Assembly: GCA_023420895.1 (NCBI GenBank)
Contig: JAEZUY010000020.1
Coordinates: 5,697-69,696 of the forward strand
Source of the DNA: Bacillota bacterium
GTDB taxonomy: Bacteria > Bacillota > Clostridia > Tissierellales > Gottschalkiaceae
Direction: 5' to 3'
Length of the DNA: 64,000 nt
The notes beneath the pieces are model-generated. The model was not told the DNA's origin, did no database searches, and saw nothing but the letters and a program-made list of their open reading frames with translations. The position numbers and the translations under genes were made by a program. This document shows, in pieces, positions 58,628 through 64,000 of this stretch. How positions within the stretch are numbered: position 1 is the stretch's first letter; each line of letters starts with the position of its first letter.

Positions 58628-60520
58628 CTATACAGACCTTCTCATTCTCTCTATTCTAGCATCTCTCTTTCTTCTCTTCTGTTTTTTATTTCTTCTTATA
58701 AAAAATGCTATTATAGCAATAAGAATTGCTATAGGAATGATATATATAAGGTTCTCTTTTCTAAATAGTCCTTCATTTATCTTTGTATTCTCTACAACTA
58801 TTTTTTCATCAGTATGTTCATCATCTATGACGATTTCCATATTTTTAGCTTCTTTATAAGGGCTGTCATATTTGTCTGAGCCGGCAGACTGAACGAGTTC
58901 ATACTCTCCATAAGGCACTTTATCCCAGACTATATTTCCTCTGGTATCGGTAGTCCCTTCCATAACAGTTTCTTCGCCTTTTTTCAGTGCGAATTTTCCG
59001 CCCTGTATCATGCTTTCATTCTTCTTATCCTGATTAATAATCTTAATTTTTCCATAAGTAGGAGTTACTGTCATCTCATCGGCATCAGCTCTTTTAGACA
59101 TATCGGCTACATAATAGTCCATATATGCTTCATTCACTATAGGAGCTTTGTCTTCAATAGAATTTAAAACTTCGCATTTAACTGTTATATCTATTTTCTC
59201 CTTGCCTTTGAACTTCTCCTGCTGGTTTAAATTCACTATAAGTTTATTTCCTTCAATAAAATCCTGTTCTATTGTCAGAGGTCTGCCGTCAAGTTCAGCT
59301 TTAACCTCTTTAAATTCAAGTTTTTCATCTATTATATTGTTGAAATACAGATTATCATATTCTTCTATATTATTCGGAATGCTGATAGTATATCTGAATT
59401 CAAAAGGCTCTTCAGTATTAGTTTTAAGAGTCTTGTCTTTTCCGTTTATCGAATCTTTAATCTCCGGAACAGAGTACACCTGTATATCGTTGGATATAAC
59501 TTTTCCTATCTTGACTCCTCCGTTCATTTTAACTGAACCGAGAGCATCGACTTCAAATCTCGTCTTCTTTTCATCTTTCAGATAGCCTGAAGCAGGTTCG
59601 CTCATCTCAACATAGTAGCTTCCCAGTTCAAGATCGCTAACACTTATATAGCCGTATTCATTAGTTATAATATCTTTTCCGACTTTCACTACTGTATTTC
59701 CGTCTGAATCTTCATATTCTTCGCTTTCTTCAGATCCGTCACTGCTTTTCTTATCTGAATTCTTCTTCTCTTCAGACTTTTCATCTTCTGATTTTTCTTC
59801 CCCGTCTTTTTCTTTCTCTTCTTCCTTTTCTTCTTCTCCGTCTTTCTTGACTATTCTGTAAAGACTGTATTTCATGTCTTTAACCGGCTCTTCGCCATCG
59901 AATGTTCTGAATTCAATAGCTCCTCCTGTGAGCTTTTCATTCTTAATTTCAATATTGAAATTCTTTTCATCCGTACTGTTAGCTGTCGGAATCTTCACCG
60001 TATAGAAAGGAAGATCTGCAGATTCATTCTCTTCTCTTATTTCGTATTCTCCAAGAACGAGGCCTGAAAAAACGGCTTTTCCATTCTCATCTGCTTCAAT
60101 TATATTCTCCCTGTTGAATGCGACAGGTCTGCTTCCCTGAATCTCTATTGCCTGAGCGTATTCAGGCACATTGTATACATCGTCATAGAAACTCTTGCTT
60201 CCTATTTTCTTAGATGTATAGAGTTTTTTCAGAATCACCTTGTATCTCTTTGGAGGATTAGTCTTCTCTCCTATTATAGTAAGCGTCCCTCTCTTCTCCG
60301 AAATTTCGGGATTTTCATTATTCTCTTTTTCTTCCTTCTTATCTTCTTTACTGTCAGTTTTCTTTTCTTCTTTTACGTCACTCTTATTTTCCTTTTCAGA
60401 AGCACTTTCAGCTGCAGCTCCTGCACTGTCAGAATCTGTTCCCTCTGAATAAGAATAAGAGCCCGTCGCTCCCACAGCAAAAACTGCTGCTGCGATGAAC
60501 GCGGCAAATCTTTTCCTCAT
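58628..60520 (-). CDS. CnaB/SpaA-type surface protein with C-terminal membrane anchor
   Basis: A 630-aa secreted protein. A signal peptide (RFAAFIAAAVFAVGATGSYS) is followed by a Lys/Glu/Ser linker (about residues 30-75), CnaB-like domains (FSGLVLGEYEIREENESADL; then YISVSDLELGSYYVEMSEPA), a fimbrial-backbone D2-like domain (EFRYTISIPNNIEEYDNLYF) and a final CnaB (NIVWDKVPYGEYELVQSAGS). A second low-complexity acidic stretch splits the second CnaB (about 225-275). The end is a membrane helix (IYIIPIAILIAIIAFFI) and a basic tail of about 25 residues, with no LPxTG motif. No sortase gene is near. Confidence 0.85.
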   Translation of the reverse strand: MRKRFAAFIAAAVFAVGATGSYSYSEGTDSDSAGAAAESASEKENKSDVKEEKKTDSKEDKKEEKENNENPEISEKRGTLTIIGEKTNPPKRYKVILKKLYTSKKIGSKSFYDDVYNVPEYAQAIEIQGSRPVAFNRENIIEADENGKAVFSGLVLGEYEIREENESADLPFYTVKIPTANSTDEKNFNIEIKNEKLTGGAIEFRTFDGEEPVKDMKYSLYRIVKKDGEEEKEEEKEKDGEEKSEDEKSEEKKNSDKKSSDGSEESEEYEDSDGNTVVKVGKDIITNEYGYISVSDLELGSYYVEMSEPASGYLKDEKKTRFEVDALGSVKMNGGVKIGKVISNDIQVYSVPEIKDSINGKDKTLKTNTEEPFEFRYTISIPNNIEEYDNLYFNNIIDEKLEFKEVKAELDGRPLTIEQDFIEGNKLIVNLNQQEKFKGKEKIDITVKCEVLNSIEDKAPIVNEAYMDYYVADMSKRADADEMTVTPTYGKIKIINQDKKNESMIQGGKFALKKGEETVMEGTTDTRGNIVWDKVPYGEYELVQSAGSDKYDSPYKEAKNMEIVIDDEHTDEKIVVENTKINEGLFRKENLIYIIPIAILIAIIAFFIRRNKKQKRRKRDARIERMRRSV

Positions 60521-60625
60521 AAAATCACCTGTTTGAAATTAGCTTTATTTTTCTAATAATTTATAATCCAAAATTTACTATTATCATTCTATCATATTAA
60601 TATTAGTCTTTATACATTAAACCGT

Positions 60626-61393
60626 TCATCTTCTGAAAATTCTCCCAAAAAAACTCTTTTTAGACGTTTTTTTGTCTCTTAAGACTACAGTTTCATTCTT
60701 TACAACTTTCTCTGCATTTTTCAGGTAGTAGTTAACCAGACTGCTTCCGTAAAGATTTTCAATCTTTGAAAGCGCAAGATTTATATCTCCTGTTCTTCTT
60801 ATAAGATCATGATTGCCCGATGATATGAACGATATAAGTCTCTCTTCAATCATCTTCCTTGAGACCATTTTCAAATTTTTATTCGAAGATATTACAGAGC
60901 TGGCTGTAACCTGAGCAAGACATCCCATATTTATAAAATCCTGAAGAATTCTTATATCCTCCTGAATAGGACTAATTCTTTCCGGATGTACAAGAATGGG
61001 TATAAATCCTTCTACTCTGAGTTCCGAAAGAATGTCTCCGGCATAAAGAGGCACTGAATGCGCAGGAAACTCTATGAGAATGTATTTTGAACCGTTAAGA
61101 CCTTTAATATCGTACATCTCTACTCTTTCAATTATATCGTCTCTGAGTCTCACTTCCTGCCCCGGATATATTTTAAAATTGAGGCCTTCTTTTTCAACTT
61201 CTTCTCTCAGCATGTTCACTGATTTCACTACATCGCTGTAGCTGTTCACATAATACTCGTTTAAATGATGCGGAGTTGCAATTGCACTCTTAACGCCATG
61301 TTCCATCATCCCTTTTATCAAAGCCAGACTGTCTTCAAGACTGCCTGGTCCGTCATCCATATTAGGAAGAATATGGGTGTGTATCTCTATCAT
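60626..61393 (-). CDS. CpsB/YwqE-type PHP-family tyrosine phosphatase
   Basis: A 255-aa manganese-dependent phosphatase that in capsule systems dephosphorylates the tyrosine kinase. It begins MIEIHTHILPNMDDGPGSLE and retains IYPGQEVRLRDD (Glu ligand), YILIEFPAHSVPLY and FIPILVHPERISPI. The segment that reads SDxHN in relatives is SSGNHDLIRR here, so an Asp metal ligand is replaced by Gly. No kinase or capsule cluster is nearby. The ATG 9 nt after AAGGA is used. A basic tail (KKTSKKSFFGRIFRR) may bind the membrane. Confidence 0.85.
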   Translation of the reverse strand: MIEIHTHILPNMDDGPGSLEDSLALIKGMMEHGVKSAIATPHHLNEYYVNSYSDVVKSVNMLREEVEKEGLNFKIYPGQEVRLRDDIIERVEMYDIKGLNGSKYILIEFPAHSVPLYAGDILSELRVEGFIPILVHPERISPIQEDIRILQDFINMGCLAQVTASSVISSNKNLKMVSRKMIEERLISFISSGNHDLIRRTGDINLALSKIENLYGSSLVNYYLKNAEKVVKNETVVLRDKKTSKKSFFGRIFRR

Positions 61394-61524
61394 AAAAATC
61401 ATTCCTTATTTATTTCATTTACTTCTACTTCACTTTATGTATTTTTCCTATATAATCTAAACGTTAAATCTATTATTTATATAATACCATATTTACTGAT
61501 AAAAGTAAGCGTTTACCTGCACTG

Positions 61525-61553
61525 TTCAACTATATCTTAAACTCTGCTATAAT
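61525..61553 (+). promoter_or_regulatory. Promoter of the MscS-like gene
   Basis: TTCAAC, a 17-bp spacer and TATAAT with an upstream TGC (extended -10) on the plus strand, 45 bp before the start. Confidence 0.7.
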
Positions 61554-61597
61554 AAAAAATACCGATGATAAATATTAAAAGTAAAGGACTGAAAAGC

Positions 61598-62548
61598 ATG
61601 CAGGATTTTTTAAATAATTTATTAAAAAGATTCAACGATCCGAAAGAATTTTTCATAAATCTCGGAATATCGATTGGAATAATTCTATTAGTATATTTAA
61701 TAGAAAAAGCAGTTCTGAAATTTGTACATTCAAAAACTGAAAATGAAAAATCTTTTAACAGAACTAGAACCGGAATAAGCTATATTCTGAGATTTGCAGC
61801 CGGAATTCTCATAATAAGCATATGGTTCAATGATGTTGAATCTATAGGATTCATAGTGGCAATACTGATTGCTCTGTTCTCCTTGTCTATGAAAGACCTG
61901 ATTCTCAACATTGCAGGATGGATTTATATAATGGTGAAATCTCCTTTCGTTCTGAACGACAGAATTGAAATAGACGGAGTTAACGGTGATGTCGTAAAAA
62001 CTGAAATCTTCCATTTCACTCTTATGGAAGTTTCCAACTGGTACAGTGAATACCTTCCGACAGGAAGATTCGTCCTCATACCTAATAAAATGATATTTGA
62101 AAAAAATCTGTACAATTTCAATAAAGATTTCCCTTATAACTGGAGACAGCTTGAATACAGACTCACTCTGAGAAGCAACTGGAGAAAAGCGCTCGACCTG
62201 CTTCAGGAAATAGGAGATGAAAACTTTAAAGAATTTGCCAAGGAATATTTCGCGGATGAGGAAGACATGACTCAGACATTCGAACAGTTTGAACTCTTCG
62301 ACGGTTCTCCAAAGCCGATGGTCAGAATGACTGTAAACGGACCTTCAATACAGGTCAATCTGAGATATATAACTCACTTTAAAGAAATGACTAAGATGGA
62401 TCAGATTTACAATATGGCCGTAATAGAAGCCTTTGAAAAAGAAGACGATATAGAATTCTACACTCCTGTAATGAGAGTGAATGAAACTGAATATTCAGGA
62501 GAGATAGCAAATACAAGACCTATGTATAAATCTTACACTATGAAATAA
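61598..62548 (+). CDS. MscS-family mechanosensitive ion channel
   Basis: A 316-aa membrane protein. Three N-terminal helices (about residues 15-110), the last being the pore helix region (GFIVAILIALFSLSMKDLIL followed by NIAGWIYIMVKSPF), lead into the MscS beta domain (LNDRIEIDGVNGDVVKTEIF) and a C-terminal alpha/beta domain. The ATG at 61598 has AAAGGA 9 nt upstream; the frame is open 11 codons earlier without a site. Likely role: osmotic safety valve. Transcribed against its neighbours. Confidence 0.9.
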   Translation: MQDFLNNLLKRFNDPKEFFINLGISIGIILLVYLIEKAVLKFVHSKTENEKSFNRTRTGISYILRFAAGILIISIWFNDVESIGFIVAILIALFSLSMKDLILNIAGWIYIMVKSPFVLNDRIEIDGVNGDVVKTEIFHFTLMEVSNWYSEYLPTGRFVLIPNKMIFEKNLYNFNKDFPYNWRQLEYRLTLRSNWRKALDLLQEIGDENFKEFAKEYFADEEDMTQTFEQFELFDGSPKPMVRMTVNGPSIQVNLRYITHFKEMTKMDQIYNMAVIEAFEKEDDIEFYTPVMRVNETEYSGEIANTRPMYKSYTMK

Positions 62549-62550
62549 TA

Positions 62551-62590
62551 AAACCGGAAGGACTTATCTTTTGCAAGTCTCTTCCGGTTT
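62551..62590 (+). terminator. Terminator of the MscS-like gene
   Basis: A long stem (AAACCGGAAGGACTT / AAGTC..TTCCGGTTT, with a small internal loop) is followed by CTATTTTAT on the plus strand. Confidence 0.8.
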
Positions 62591-62666
62591 CTATTTTATA
62601 ATGATATTTATATGCATTTTTTCTTTTTCTAACAGTTTATTTTATATTTAAAAGTCTTCCTTAGTT

Positions 62667-63359
62667 TTAATAGCTGTTAATCAGTCTGTCTTTAACTTCC
62701 TCTATATCATAAGGCAATTCACCCTCGTTATTTATAGAGAAGTCTTCATTGACAAAATAACTTATATCTAAATCTTTCGCTAATGTTGCAACATTTTCTG
62801 GAAAAAGCGGTCCTGTTGAAAGCGAATTATCCATAGCTGCGATTACTTTCGGCTTACCTTCCTTGTAATCTACAATAACCTTATAACCTTCATCAAAATA
62901 AATGTTTTCTTCATAGCCGTCTACACTGGCCTCTCTTCTGAATTCACAAATATTCTCATAAAGATTTTCTCCGACTTCTGTACTGGAAAAACTCTTAACT
63001 TCGCTGTTAACCAGTTCCCAATTTCCTCCCAGGTTCTGCTTTATTTCACCTATTTCTCTTTTATCTTTTAGAAACTGTTTAAACAGAACTGCATTTTCAT
63101 CGATCATATCATCTCTATAAGTATTTTCTTTTGCAAAATCAGAAAGAGTCGTGTTAATAAAATCTACCGTAAAAGTCTCCATATCCTCTCCGGCATCTTC
63201 TTTTTCTGCACTGTCATCGATAACTTCTTCACTCACTTTAGAATCCGAATTTAAAATTTCTTCAGCTTCTTTGCCTTTGTTTCCGTTATCATCTGCTGAA
63301 CACGAACTGACTATTAGAGATAAAGCAATAACACTTGTGAATACAGCTGCTTTTTTCAT
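62667..63359 (-). CDS. Putative lipoprotein of unknown function
   Basis: A 230-aa secreted protein. The N-terminus is a lipoprotein signal (VFTSVIALSLIVSSCSAD, lipobox VSSC), then an acidic linker (about residues 24-60) and a globular domain with no recognised motif (FTVDFINTTLSDFAKENTYR and so on). AAGGGG precedes the ATG. It lies between the MscS and LCP genes, consistent with an envelope location only. Confidence 0.7.
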   Translation of the reverse strand: MKKAAVFTSVIALSLIVSSCSADDNGNKGKEAEEILNSDSKVSEEVIDDSAEKEDAGEDMETFTVDFINTTLSDFAKENTYRDDMIDENAVLFKQFLKDKREIGEIKQNLGGNWELVNSEVKSFSSTEVGENLYENICEFRREASVDGYEENIYFDEGYKVIVDYKEGKPKVIAAMDNSLSTGPLFPENVATLAKDLDISYFVNEDFSINNEGELPYDIEEVKDRLINSY

Positions 63360-63472
63360 CGTAATCTTCCCCTTAACTATGCTTGTATTTGTTTATATTA
63401 TATTCATTATACCATATTTGCAGTGTTTATCCCTTGAATATACTGCAATAGACGTTATATTTATTTAAAAAA

Positions 63473-63501
63473 AAGGACCGGGTAAATCTTTCCCGGTCTT
63501 T
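63473..63501 (-). terminator. Terminator of the LytR-CpsA-Psr gene
   Basis: A stem of 10 pairs (AAGACCGGG / CCCGGTCCTT) with a 9-nt loop is followed by TTTTTT on the minus strand; A/T runs on both sides make it bidirectional. Confidence 0.85.
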
Positions 63502-63530
63502 TTATATCTCTATTTTAACTTTTATATTTA

Positions 63531-64000
63531 TTAATTCTGCTCAGTAAAAATCTTTCCGCTGTCTCCGTCATTATTGTTCAGTATTCCATTCATCATCTCT
63601 CCAGCAGAAGCATCGTCTCCTACATAATAGGACAATGTCTGGCCTTCTACAGTTCTGTATTCCGGATGCCCGGGAAGAATGTGAAACCTGATATTGTTCT
63701 TGTCTATAGTGCTGAATCTGTAACCGTATTTAAGCGCCTCAGCCATTCCTATATTCGTATCGACTTCTGTATATAATGATTTAAGAGTTTTCAGTTTATT
63801 GTCCTTAACTTTTTCAAGAAGTTTTCCCGTGAACTCCTGCTGACTTCTAACTCTTCCTATATCTCCTTCAGCGAAAGATTTTCTCTGTCTCAGATACTCA
63901 AGCGCATTGTTCCCTTCCAGATTCTGAACTCCTGACACAAGATTTTCAGTATTCTGGGCAATCTCTGCAGGAATATCCATTTCTACTCCTCCCAGAGCAT
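63531..64000 (-). CDS. LytR-CpsA-Psr family protein, partial (C-terminal part)
   Basis: The frame enters from the right edge (ALGGVEMDIPAEI) and continues 150 codons to its stop. The visible core, QNLEGNNALEYLRQRKSFAE followed by GDIGRVRSQQEFTGKLLEKV, carries the Arg-rich LCP signature (RxR...GDxxRxxRQQ). LCP enzymes attach teichoic acids or capsular polymers to peptidoglycan. An internal Met near the edge is not the start. The C-terminal SxYxDAG-like region (YYVGDDASAGEMMNGILNNN) is present. Membrane anchor and N-terminus lie outside the window. Confidence 0.9.
   Translation of the reverse strand, partial: ALGGVEMDIPAEIAQNTENLVSGVQNLEGNNALEYLRQRKSFAEGDIGRVRSQQEFTGKLLEKVKDNKLKTLKSLYTEVDTNIGMAEALKYGYRFSTIDKNNIRFHILPGHPEYRTVEGQTLSYYVGDDASAGEMMNGILNNNDGDSGKIFTEQN

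Noticed and set aside
1..64000. tRNA, rRNA, tmRNA, SRP or RNase P RNA genes
   Set aside because: I looked in the intergenic gaps for cloverleaf ends (CCA, GTTCRANNC) and known RNA cores and found none I could defend.

Overview
The window reads as a chromosomal segment of an AT-rich, low-GC Gram-positive bacterium of the Clostridia/Tissierellia type. The evidence is strong GGAGG-type ribosome binding sites, frequent TTG and GTG starts, heavy AGA and ATA codon use, a T-box leader, an S-layer-homology protein, IreB, RNase J, YhaM, SteA/MctB and Spo0A. Genus cannot be fixed from the sequence alone. Almost everything is on the minus strand. The plus-strand genes are a DMT exporter, a UvrD-like helicase with a small partner, and an MscS channel.

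Layout. 1-6.9 kb: a flavodoxin-fold reductase cut by the window edge, a 54-aa membrane protein, T-box-controlled asnA, a polar amino-acid ABC transporter, two tandem cupins and an RpiR-type regulator. 7-18.4 kb: surE, scpB-scpA, a site-2 protease, pyrimidine and purine nucleoside phosphorylases, a XerD-like recombinase, a Nudix hydrolase, DUF3866, a MraY/WecA-like transferase, a GT2 glycosyltransferase, MctB-like and SteA. 18.5-28.7 kb: the conserved spo0A-recN-argR-tlyA-dxs-ispA-xseB-xseA-nusB-amaP-asp23-efp block. spoIVB, nadK and the spoIIIA operon are missing from their usual places, so this looks like a lineage that lost sporulation but kept Spo0A.

28.8-33.2 kb: a degenerating pseudopilin cluster, a small membrane protein, a DMT exporter and an orphan two-spacer CRISPR array. 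33.2-36.7 kb: pstSCAB phosphate transport with a short PstB. 36.8-38.2 kb: an AT-richer pair, a coiled-coil protein overlapping an SLH protein. 38.5-41.8 kb: helicase, a YbjN-like protein, a tiny gene with an apparent -1 frameshift, and an unknown protein. 41.9-50.8 kb: a membrane-domain/shikimate-dehydrogenase fusion, yhaM, peptidase U32, O-methyltransferase, mltG, rnj, fur, DUF1292, ruvX and ireB. 51-58.5 kb: alaS, an AI-2E family transporter, mnmA, and iscU-iscS under an Rrf2/IscR regulator with a visible promoter and operator. 58.6-64 kb: a CnaB-type surface protein, a CpsB-type PHP phosphatase, MscS, a lipoprotein and a partial LytR-CpsA-Psr protein.

The most notable observations are the FUSC-AroE fusion, Spo0A without its sporulation neighbours, a XerD with two substituted catalytic positions, the orphan CRISPR array, a prepilin buried inside a longer frame, and a palindromic element recurring just past terminators. 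All of this is reading of sequence; no searches were run.
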